The position numbers were made by a program, and so were the translations under genes. A stretch of 64,000 nucleotides of DNA, taken from assembly GCA_024684515.1 (NCBI GenBank), contig JAIKWS010000035.1, positions 42,178 through 106,177 on the forward strand. Direction: 5' to 3'. Below are positions 22,442 through 31,477 of the stretch, in pieces. This DNA is from Prevotella sp. Lineage in GTDB: Bacteria; Bacteroidota; Bacteroidia; Bacteroidales; Bacteroidaceae. Under the pieces are notes generated by a model. The model saw only the letters and a program-made list of their open reading frames with translations, had not been told where the DNA came from and ran no database searches. Positions within the stretch are counted from its first letter, which is position 1. Every line of letters begins with the position of its first letter.

Positions 22442-25400
22442 CTACTTGATAATCACTTTCTCAGTGACGATGGTTCCATCATCCATCAGCTTGCGCAGGA
22501 TGTTGATACCCTTCTGAGCCTTCGACAGCTGACGTCCGTTGAGGTCGTAGAGCTGGATGGCACGAATCTTAGCTGTGGCAGGTGTGGCATCGATACCTAC
22601 GATGAGCTGATCGTAAGCAGACTTGTAGTCAAAGCCTGTGACAGGAGCTGTCAGGTTGATAGCCTTCACCTGGTCGAACATCCACTGTGAGCCAGCACCA
22701 AAGTTCACACCGAAGGTGAGCACACCGTCGGCAACAACGATATTTGCCAGCTCGTGGTCGTGGTGACCGACATACTGTCCGTAGTACTCCAGAGGCGATG
22801 TAGCAGCGAAGTGAACCAGTGAATCCTCAACCTCACCCTCTGCAACAACAGGTGTCTGAGAAGTCTTCACATATACGAAGCCATTGGTGACATCGTCGTC
22901 GGCCCAGCTAGCAGCATCGAGGACAACGGTATAGACACCTACGGGCAGGTCGGTGACGGTCTGCTCGATACGAGCCTCGGCACGATAGGTGGTAAATGCC
23001 ATATCCTCGGCGATACCCTCTACGTTGTAAGGAGTACCACCTCTCCACATGGTAGAGACACCAGGATTGCCGTTCAACACATCCCAACCAGGAACATTCT
23101 CAGGAGAGTAACCAGCACTATAGGCCAGAACATAGGTATTGGGGTTCTTGGCGAAGACCGACATATCATAAGAAGGAACGATCTCCTCGAGGGTCTCCTC
23201 GTTGACCTGGGTCTTGAAGATCTCACAGTCGGCACCCTTAGCCATTTCGGCATAGACGGTGGTAGCGATACGTTTCTTGATGGCATCGGCCAGTGCATCG
23301 TCGTCGGTGAGAGCCCTGTTGGCAGCCACCATGAGTTCGTCATCGTCAGCAATACCCAGTGCTTTCATCGTAGCGGCACCACGACGGATGCGGTCGACGA
23401 GCACCTTCGTACCGGCATCGCCAGTCTCAGAGACGCCCTCAGAGAAGAGCAGCCCAGCCTTCCTGACAACAACCTTCAGCTCGTCGATAGCAGCAGTGAG
23501 CTCGCTTTCGACCTTCAGCACGTCGAAGCTATAGAACAGCTGCCACTCCTCAGCCTCAGGATCGGCGATGGTATCAGCCACATTTCTCCATTCAGAGGTA
23601 CCATTGTACTTGGCAACGGTCTCCTTCACCTGCTTGAACAGGTCGGTGTTGACGAACTTGGTAGCTTTAGCGGGATCGCCGTCAGGCATCTCGTTCTGAC
23701 GAACCACATCGATACCAGCCTTGATCTGGGTGTCATACTCGTCACAGAGCTTGCCGTGTGCCTCGAGGGCAGCAGCCAGCGTCTCCAGGTCGGCAGCAGC
23801 ATTCTTGTAGGCAGAAGGACTGGTGTAGCCTTCCATCTCAGTCTCGTACTTCGTGATGGCATTGTTCAGAGCAGTGAAAGCCTCACCCTCATAACGCTCG
23901 CCGGCATACTTGTCGCGATTGGCCTTTGCAGTCTCCAGGGCAGCAGTGAGCAGGCGGATAAACTCAGCACCTGCCGTATTGGGGAAGTACTGCACCATGA
24001 TATTGCCGATAGCACTGGCATCGCCATATCCGGCAGGGTTGCCACCACCGTCGGCAGTCACCATACGGATGATATAGTTACCAGCAACAGTGACAGGAAC
24101 CACGATGTCGAAACGAGTAGCATTGGCAGACGACTTGAAGTCGGGCTCGATGGCCTTTGTCTCGGCAGCCAGTATCTGCGTCTCGTCGAGCAGGGCACCA
24201 GTGGTGAAGTCGACAGCCGTCTCAGGCAGCACCTGTACGGTGAGCTGGCGAGAAGCACCATTGCCATCCCACTTGGCAGCACCAAGTGTCAGGTGATAGT
24301 TCTTAGCCTTCAGGGCGAGCTTGGCATCGTCCTTCGTGCCATAGAGGGCAACACCCTGTACGGTACGGGTTCCCAGGTAGAGGATATCGGCAGCAAAGCC
24401 ACTCTGGCCGTGCATCAGACGGCAACCAGCACTGCTGTTGGCATCCTGCATGGCATTCTCGGCATCGGCAGTGACTATCCATGATGCTCCGCTGGCAGCA
24501 AAGTCGTCGGTCATCACGGTCTCTTCGACGTCTGTAGGATCGAGCTCCACCTTACCCACATTGATGGTGAACTGGTAGCTACCGAAGTCGTCTTCTACCA
24601 ATGGGGTGTCAGCCATAATCTTGTCGAGCTTCAGGGTGTATTGTCCGGAAGGCAGGTCATCGCCACTACGCAGCAGTGTCACCTCAGATGCGAAGCCCTC
24701 TGCGGGGCTCACGGTCAGCTTCTTGCCATTCAGTGTAGCCTCGAGCTTCGAGCAGTCGGCATTCTTATCGAAGGTGATTTTGAACTCCTTGATACTGTTG
24801 GGCAGGTTGAACGAGCCATCCTCAGGATCGGTAGCAATGACGGTAGGCTTGACGTAGAGATAGGAGTAGGCATCCTCCACATTGGCCACATCCTCATTGC
24901 AGACAGCCACGACCGAGAAGTCGTTGACGTCGCCACCAGGGCCAGAGGTGTAGGTGAGGTGATAGGCAGGATCAGTAGGATTGGTGAACGTCACCTCGAT
25001 CTCGGCATTGTCCTCCATAGCATCCTCAGTAAAGATGTAGAAACGACCATCGGCAAATCCCTCCACAGAGAGCAGGCTCAGGGGCTCGCCGTCCTGTGTG
25101 AGCTTCACGCAGTCGAGTGGGAACATCAGACGGGGCTTGCCGCTAGCTGCCACCAGGTCGGCAATATTGGTGTCGAAGCCAAAGTCGACCTGCACCACAT
25201 CCATATAGAATTCTGACATCACACCATACTTATAGATCTCGAACTTCACATTGTCGAAGAAGTAGTCGACATCATTCTCCTTATCGAGCGAGAGGTTGAA
25301 GGCCACTGACTGCATCGTACCCTCACCCGACTGAGCTGCGGTGATCTCACCCTCCTTGCTGAAGGTCTGCCAGTCGGTGGTGAAGTTGATATTGCCCAGC

Positions 25401-26239
25401 AGTTCATAGTGGATATAGTCGCTGGGTTCACGATGAGCCTGTGTCTCGACAGTAGCATCGCTGCTTGAGCGATAGTCGAAGCTGATGCGGTACTTAGTAC
25501 CCTCGGGCAGTGTCTCTGACGATTTGATCCAGAACTGTGCATCCCAGTTGTTATCAGCGCCGGCAGCCGAGTGCACCTTCGTGCCACGCGAGCCGTCGCG
25601 ACCGATGCCCTCTTCAAATACCGATGGGAAGGGCTCGCCGGCATTCTCCTTCGAATAGAAGCTGCTGGCATCGTCGCCCTCCATGTCGCCATTGGTGATG
25701 ACGCTGGTCCAGCCCACTTGCTGAGCCTTGCCCGAGCGCTCTACCTCCATACTCAGGACGGTAACATTGGACCAGTTGGCACCCTTGATGCAATGCAGAT
25801 GGGCAAAGCCCTTCTCCTTGACCAAGAGCTTCAGGTCGACGATATAGGTATCGCCATCCTGCGAGAAGTACTTCGAACTCCAGCCACCCTTCGTATTATC
25901 AATAAGGTGTGAGTCGGCCTCGTTCTCTGCCCACTGTCCCTCACTGACGTCACGGTTGAGCAGGAAGCGTGGTGTTCCCTCAGAAACGGTGACATACAGT
26001 TTTGAATAAAGTGACAAGTCAGCATAGTTGTTTACTCCAGAATCGCCATAAGGGGTTCCTGACCCCTCGCCGATTACCCACGCGCAACCTGCTTCACCTG
26101 TGGGTTGGGCATCAGCACCCCAACCGTCCCACGTGCAGAACGGCACCTCTTGCAGCGAGATGCGTTCACCTGCATTTGCATTCATCACTCCCAGTGCCGA
26201 TAGCACCAGTGCAACAAGCATCATGTAAGTTTTTCTCAT
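22442..26239 (-). CDS. Large secreted multi-domain carbohydrate-binding-like protein (CBM-like domains, helical FIVAR-like segment, C-terminal sorting tail)
   Basis: Signal peptide; N-term domain shared with CotH protein C-terminus (W-x3-GADAQP, ADLS-Y); CBM4/9-like stretch (NGDMEGDDASSFY... TKYRISFDYRSSSDATVETQAH... YFFDNVKFEIY); tail IQLYDLNGRQLSKAQKGINIL. Confidence 0.7.
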   Translation of the reverse strand: MRKTYMMLVALVLSALGVMNANAGERISLQEVPFCTWDGWGADAQPTGEAGCAWVIGEGSGTPYGDSGVNNYADLSLYSKLYVTVSEGTPRFLLNRDVSEGQWAENEADSHLIDNTKGGWSSKYFSQDGDTYIVDLKLLVKEKGFAHLHCIKGANWSNVTVLSMEVERSGKAQQVGWTSVITNGDMEGDDASSFYSKENAGEPFPSVFEEGIGRDGSRGTKVHSAAGADNNWDAQFWIKSSETLPEGTKYRISFDYRSSSDATVETQAHREPSDYIHYELLGNINFTTDWQTFSKEGEITAAQSGEGTMQSVAFNLSLDKENDVDYFFDNVKFEIYKYGVMSEFYMDVVQVDFGFDTNIADLVAASGKPRLMFPLDCVKLTQDGEPLSLLSVEGFADGRFYIFTEDAMEDNAEIEVTFTNPTDPAYHLTYTSGPGGDVNDFSVVAVCNEDVANVEDAYSYLYVKPTVIATDPEDGSFNLPNSIKEFKITFDKNADCSKLEATLNGKKLTVSPAEGFASEVTLLRSGDDLPSGQYTLKLDKIMADTPLVEDDFGSYQFTINVGKVELDPTDVEETVMTDDFAASGASWIVTADAENAMQDANSSAGCRLMHGQSGFAADILYLGTRTVQGVALYGTKDDAKLALKAKNYHLTLGAAKWDGNGASRQLTVQVLPETAVDFTTGALLDETQILAAETKAIEPDFKSSANATRFDIVVPVTVAGNYIIRMVTADGGGNPAGYGDASAIGNIMVQYFPNTAGAEFIRLLTAALETAKANRDKYAGERYEGEAFTALNNAITKYETEMEGYTSPSAYKNAAADLETLAAALEAHGKLCDEYDTQIKAGIDVVRQNEMPDGDPAKATKFVNTDLFKQVKETVAKYNGTSEWRNVADTIADPEAEEWQLFYSFDVLKVESELTAAIDELKVVVRKAGLLFSEGVSETGDAGTKVLVDRIRRGAATMKALGIADDDELMVAANRALTDDDALADAIKKRIATTVYAEMAKGADCEIFKTQVNEETLEEIVPSYDMSVFAKNPNTYVLAYSAGYSPENVPGWDVLNGNPGVSTMWRGGTPYNVEGIAEDMAFTTYRAEARIEQTVTDLPVGVYTVVLDAASWADDDVTNGFVYVKTSQTPVVAEGEVEDSLVHFAATSPLEYYGQYVGHHDHELANIVVADGVLTFGVNFGAGSQWMFDQVKAINLTAPVTGFDYKSAYDQLIVGIDATPATAKIRAIQLYDLNGRQLSKAQKGINILRKLMDDGTIVTEKVIIK

Positions 26240-26407
26240 GTCGTTAATGTTTTTTGTTAGTAAAAAATTGAGTTGTTTCGATTTCTGAGTGCAAAGTTAC
26301 GGCATTATTTCTGATGCAGAAAATTTCTCCGTTTCTAATACTTTAATTTTTGTATCAATCCGTTTACAGGCTTTTCAGCCACTTTTTGTCATGTCCTATT
26401 TTCTTAA

Positions 26408-29400
26408 TCATACGTATTCTGAGGGGGTCACACCAAACTGTTTGCGGAAGATGGTGGAGAAGTGTGCGAGGTTCGAGAATCCTACGGCATAGGCCACCTG
26501 TGTGACGTTGACTTTCTGCTCCTTCAGCAGTCTTGCCGCCTGTTCCAGACGTATGTTGCGGATAAATTCACTGGCTGATAGTCCTGTCATCTCCTTCATC
26601 TTGCGATGCAGCTGAGTGCGGCTGATGCCCACCTCGCTGCATAGCATCTCCACATTGAAGTCGCTGTCACTGATATTCTTGTTGACCACCTTCATGATAC
26701 GTTCCATCAGCAGTTCGTCGTTGCCCTTCATGTTTATCTTCTCCAGCTTGTCGGTCTGCGTCTGGGCTCCGCTGAACTTGCCCTTCAGGTGCATGCGGTT
26801 CTGGATGAGGCTGTTGATGGTGATGTGCAGCTCCTCCATGTCGAAGGGCTTTGCCAGGAAGGCATCGGCTCCACGTTCCAGTCCCTCCAGTCTGTTGGCG
26901 ACCTCGGCTTTCGACGTCAGCATGATCACCGGCAGGTGGCTGAGATTCATGTTGGTCTTGATCATACGGAGCATGGTGAAGCCATCCATCTCGGGCATCA
27001 TGACGTCCGATACCACCAGGTCGTAGTCGTTGGCCAGCAACTCCTTCAGGCCTTCCCTGCCGTTGGAGCAGATGCCGAACTTGAAATAGCGACTCAGCTC
27101 GGTGGAGATATACTGTGCTATCTCCTGGTCGTCGTCAACGAGCAGCACCTTGTGCTTGCCCGATCCTGTCAGCTCGGTGGTGCCCGATGTCGATGCTGCC
27201 TGTTGCGGGGCCACCTCTTCTATCTCGGTGGGTTTCAGGTGTGCATTCCCCAGTGGCAGTGTGACGATGAACAGCGACCCCCGTTGCCCGTCTCTACGGT
27301 TCTGGGCTACGATGGTGCCATGATGCATGTCTACTATCATCTTGCACAGGTTCAGCCCTATGCCTGTGCCGTCGATATTCAGCTTCCGGGAGTTGGCCCC
27401 CTGATAGAAACGGTCGAAGATATGTTTCAGGCTGTCGGGGTCCAGGCCGGCACCATTGTCAGCCACCGTCATCCGTACTTGTTCTTCGTCCTTGTACAGC
27501 CCGACCAAGACCTCACCGCCGTCATCCGTATATTTGAAGGCATTCGACAGCAGGTTGGTGATGACCTTGTCAAACTGTGTACGGTCCACCCAGGCCTCCA
27601 GCTTCTCCAGCCCCTCGTGCTGGAAGAGGAAGTTGATATGCCGCTCCTGGGCATTGAATTCGAACATCCTGCAGATGCCGTTCACGAAGTGCACCATATC
27701 CGTCGACTGACAGTGCAGGTGCATCTGTTGCTTGTCTATCTTCCTTACGTCCAGAATCTGGTTGACCAGTGCCAGGATGCGTTTCGAGTTGCTCTCGATG
27801 GTTTCAACGGCAGCATTCTTCTCCAGTTTCTTTAGTGCCGAGAGGATGATGGTCAGTGGCGAACGGATGTCGTGGGTGGCATTGATGAGGAATTTCATCT
27901 TCTCCTCGTTCATCTGTTGGTTGGCACGACGACGGAAGGTGAACAGCACGAAGGCCAGCAGTCCGGCACCAACGAGGAAGTAGAGCACATAGGCCAGCTT
28001 GGTGGCATACCAGGGAGCACGGATGGTGACCTTCACCTCTTTCACCGGGGTGTACTCGCCGGCCTGCTCGCCACGCACCTCTATGCGGTAGCTACCTGGC
28101 TGGAGATGGCCTAGGGTGAACTCGTTCTGCCCTTCGGGATTCCTGATCCAGTCACCATCGTTCACCCGGTATTCGAACGACAAGTCCATGGGGTTGTCGA
28201 AATTCAGCTGCGAGAAGGCCATCGTGATGGTATGGTCGAGATAGCTCAGGGTGAAGTGCTCTGTCTCGTCAATGGCACGGTCGGTCACCCTCACGTCATT
28301 GATGACGGTACGGCTGTTCACATATTGGTCTCCCACCCGGAAGCCGGTCATGTGCAGGGGCTCGGCATTTTGCTCGCTCTTCCTGATGTCTGATGGCTTG
28401 AAGACGGTCAGGCCATCGTTTTGTCCGAAGCAGATCATGTCGTCGTCGGTATGCATGCCCACTCCGTAGATATATTCCTTCTGAGTCAGCCCATTGCCGT
28501 TTACGTGGCCGATGAACGTCTTGTCCGTCATCGAATACTGCCAGATGCCCTGTGACGTGGAGCACCAGATATCGCCATCGTTCGACTGCACAATGTAGCA
28601 CACCACCTTGTTCGTCAGCTGGTCGCTGTCCGGGAAACGCATCGTCTTGTTCGTCGTGCGGTCGTAGAGGAAGAGACCCTGATCGGAGCCAATGGCGATG
28701 TTGCCGTCACGGAGCTCACAGACATTATAGCACATCACATCGGGCAGTAGCGACTCCCAGCCGTGGGAGAGGAAACTGTCCGTAGCAGGATCGTAGCACG
28801 ACACACCCGACGAGGTGGCCATCCACAGCTGTCCGTTGCGGTCGATCGACATGCCCATCACCCAGTTGTTGCACAGATGGCCCCTCACGCTGTCCACTTC
28901 GTCGATATGATGGTTGGTCAGCACTTCTGTCTGAGGATTATAGACGCAGAATCCCCGCGAGAAGGTCGAGATGAAGATGTTGCCCCGGTCGTCACTGGTC
29001 ATATCATTGAACTTGTCGCAGTCGAAGCTGACCTTCAGCTGCGAACGTCCCGTCAGCGGGTCGTAGCTGAACAGACCGTCGTCGGTACCCAGCCAGTAGC
29101 GTTGCTGGCGGTCGTGGAAGATGAACTCCACGGCAGGGGGTGCCTGGGGGTGTGCCACCACATGTCCCTGATGGTCAAAGCCGTATACACCTACACCCTG
29201 CACTGTGCACCACACGATGCCATCGCTGCCCTCGCATACCGACGAGATGGTGGACCCCAGGCGGATGCCCTGCAGCTCGAAGTTCCAGCAGCTAAACTGC
29301 ACGGGCTTCTGTGGTACCATCAGGATGCCCTTGCGGTGACAGCCCAGCCACAGGTTGCCATTGCGGTCGAAGAGCATCGCAGTGACCTTGGCAGTGCCCG

Positions 29401-30265
29401 CATCTAAGCCATTGGCATCTATGTTCACGTATTCCAGCCTGGCTGGCTGACCGTCTACGATGCGGAAGAGACCCCAGCCTCGCGAACCTATATATATGTC
29501 ACCATTGGCATGGCTGATGGCACGTGTGAAGATGACATCCCTGCCGGCAACGATGCTCATGTCTGCATGCGTCTTTTCCATCCGGCCATTGCGGAAGCCC
29601 AGGATGCCATGCTGACAGACTATCATGATCTCGTCATCTCGTTCCAGGAAACTCTGTACCACGCCAACCTCCGAGTGGAACACGTGTTCCTCACCGTTCT
29701 CCCGCATCACGATGCTGCCATCGTAGCCACTCATCCACAGACGGCCACGGGAGTCCTCGAAGAAATGTTCCACATAGCTGCCGGCACCCGTACTGCCATT
29801 GGCACGCACCACGTCGTCAGCACCTATCTCATAGACACCATAGCCTCCCGTACCTATCATGATGCTGCCATTGCGCAGCTGCAGCAGACAGTTGATGCGG
29901 GGCACCAGTCCCGATGGGAAAGGGTAGTGGATGAACGACTCGCTGGCGGCATCAAAGCGGTCCAGGCCACGGTTCGTGCCTACCCACAGCCGGCCGTCCT
30001 TGTCGTTCATCAGGCATACCGCCACACTGTTCTGTAGCGATAGACTGTCGGAATCATCATGCAGGAACGACTGGAACTTATAGCCGTCAAAGCGGTTCAG
30101 ACCATAGTCAGTAGCTATCCACAGTGCCCCCTGGCTATCCTGGCACAAGTCTACGATCAGACTGCTGGAGAAGCGGTCGGAAGAAAAAAAGTGACCCATC
30201 GATGCCCGCACAGGCATCGTCATCAGCACACATACGACAAGCAGTAAAATGAGTCTTTGTTTCAT
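26408..30265 (-). CDS. Hybrid two-component system sensor/regulator (HTCS): Reg_prop propellers, Y_Y_Y, histidine kinase, receiver, AraC HTH
   Basis: LWIATDYGLNRFDGYKFQSF repeats; INATHDIRSPLTIILSALKKLE H-box; GTGIGLNLCKMIV; DYDLVVSDVMMPEMDG receiver; AraC-type C-terminus AYAVGFSNLAHFSTIFRKQFGVTPSEYV. Confidence 0.95.
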   Translation of the reverse strand: MKQRLILLLVVCVLMTMPVRASMGHFFSSDRFSSSLIVDLCQDSQGALWIATDYGLNRFDGYKFQSFLHDDSDSLSLQNSVAVCLMNDKDGRLWVGTNRGLDRFDAASESFIHYPFPSGLVPRINCLLQLRNGSIMIGTGGYGVYEIGADDVVRANGSTGAGSYVEHFFEDSRGRLWMSGYDGSIVMRENGEEHVFHSEVGVVQSFLERDDEIMIVCQHGILGFRNGRMEKTHADMSIVAGRDVIFTRAISHANGDIYIGSRGWGLFRIVDGQPARLEYVNIDANGLDAGTAKVTAMLFDRNGNLWLGCHRKGILMVPQKPVQFSCWNFELQGIRLGSTISSVCEGSDGIVWCTVQGVGVYGFDHQGHVVAHPQAPPAVEFIFHDRQQRYWLGTDDGLFSYDPLTGRSQLKVSFDCDKFNDMTSDDRGNIFISTFSRGFCVYNPQTEVLTNHHIDEVDSVRGHLCNNWVMGMSIDRNGQLWMATSSGVSCYDPATDSFLSHGWESLLPDVMCYNVCELRDGNIAIGSDQGLFLYDRTTNKTMRFPDSDQLTNKVVCYIVQSNDGDIWCSTSQGIWQYSMTDKTFIGHVNGNGLTQKEYIYGVGMHTDDDMICFGQNDGLTVFKPSDIRKSEQNAEPLHMTGFRVGDQYVNSRTVINDVRVTDRAIDETEHFTLSYLDHTITMAFSQLNFDNPMDLSFEYRVNDGDWIRNPEGQNEFTLGHLQPGSYRIEVRGEQAGEYTPVKEVKVTIRAPWYATKLAYVLYFLVGAGLLAFVLFTFRRRANQQMNEEKMKFLINATHDIRSPLTIILSALKKLEKNAAVETIESNSKRILALVNQILDVRKIDKQQMHLHCQSTDMVHFVNGICRMFEFNAQERHINFLFQHEGLEKLEAWVDRTQFDKVITNLLSNAFKYTDDGGEVLVGLYKDEEQVRMTVADNGAGLDPDSLKHIFDRFYQGANSRKLNIDGTGIGLNLCKMIVDMHHGTIVAQNRRDGQRGSLFIVTLPLGNAHLKPTEIEEVAPQQAASTSGTTELTGSGKHKVLLVDDDQEIAQYISTELSRYFKFGICSNGREGLKELLANDYDLVVSDVMMPEMDGFTMLRMIKTNMNLSHLPVIMLTSKAEVANRLEGLERGADAFLAKPFDMEELHITINSLIQNRMHLKGKFSGAQTQTDKLEKINMKGNDELLMERIMKVVNKNISDSDFNVEMLCSEVGISRTQLHRKMKEMTGLSASEFIRNIRLEQAARLLKEQKVNVTQVAYAVGFSNLAHFSTIFRKQFGVTPSEYV

Positions 30266-30621
30266 AGCTATGGTAAAACGTTCTTTTTATTTTAATTTTT
30301 GTGCCGCAAAGGTACGAATTATCCAAAGAAGGCACTTTTCTTTATGTTCCATTCATTTTTCTATTCGTAACAATGTTCCATTCTCGTGCGGTTTTCAGCC
30401 TCTTCTGCCTATCCACATGGTCATTATCGCAGCGGCATGGTGTCTCCGTCTTTTTCTTGCTGTTGGCAAAATTGCATGACAAATTTACGAAGATTAATTC
30501 ACTCAAACAAAAGAATTTTGTAAAATATTGTTAAACCATGATTCTTCCCCTGCTGGCTTTGGCTCTGTCGTTATGCCTCCCTCCTCCGGAGCTTCAGGAG
30601 GGTAACCGTGACAATGAGAAG

Positions 30622-30650
30622 CCCCTCGCAAGTCTGGGCTTGTCGAGGGG
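30622..30650. repeat. Hairpin CCCCTCGCAAG...CTTGTCGAGGGG
   Basis: Inverted repeat with one bulged base downstream of the ABC ATPase gene. Confidence 0.5.
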
Positions 30651-30780
30651 TATGCAAACGATTTTGTCTGGCATCAGGGTAGCAACCGGCAGCTTGCAAT
30701 GAGGGTGTCTAGCATGTGGAGTAGCTGGTTAGGGCTGTCCCACGAGCGGTGATGCCCCTGCCCGCACCTCAGGATGGCGG

Positions 30781-31455
30781 TCACATGATGGTATTCTCTA
30801 CCACCTGTCCGTCGAGCAGGTTGATGATGCGTTGTGCACAGGCAGCATCACGTTGCGAGTGTGTCACCATGACCACGGTGGTGCCATCCTGCCAGAGCTG
30901 TGTGAGCAGCTGCATCACCTCGTGGCCGTTCTTCGTGTCTAGGTTGCCCGTGGGCTCGTCAGCGAGTATCAGCTTGGGCCGGCTGACCACTGCCCTGGCG
31001 ATGGCCACACGCTGCTGCTGTCCTCCTGACAGCTGCTGTGGGAAGTGGTGGGCACGATGACTGATGGCCATCCGTTGCAGGATCTCCTGCACCCGTTGTC
31101 TGCGTTCCTTCTTGGGCACGCCAAGATAGCTCAGTGGCAGTTCCACATTCTCCTCTACGTTCAGTTCGTCGATGAGGTTGAAGCTCTGAAAGACAAAGCC
31201 GATCTGTCCCTTGCGCACCTTTGTCCGCTGGCTCTCTCTCAGGCTTCCTACATCCTGTCCGTCAAGCATATAGGTGCCACTGGTGGGATTGTCCAGCAGT
31301 CCGAGGATATTGAGCAGTGTTGACTTGCCACAGCCCGATGGTCCCATGACGGCTACGAACTCACCCTTGTTCACCTCGAGAGACACCCCTCCTAGTGCTA
31401 CGGTCTCCACCTCTTCCGTGCGGAACACCTTCTGAATGTTTTCCAGTTTGATCAT
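30781..31455 (-). CDS. ABC transporter ATP-binding protein (LolD/MacB type)
   Basis: Walker A GPSGCGKST, LSGGQQQRVAIARA, Walker B LILADEPTGNLD. Confidence 0.95.
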   Translation of the reverse strand: MIKLENIQKVFRTEEVETVALGGVSLEVNKGEFVAVMGPSGCGKSTLLNILGLLDNPTSGTYMLDGQDVGSLRESQRTKVRKGQIGFVFQSFNLIDELNVEENVELPLSYLGVPKKERRQRVQEILQRMAISHRAHHFPQQLSGGQQQRVAIARAVVSRPKLILADEPTGNLDTKNGHEVMQLLTQLWQDGTTVVMVTHSQRDAACAQRIINLLDGQVVENTIM

Positions 31456-31477
31456 TGTTCTTTTGCTTGTTATGTTG

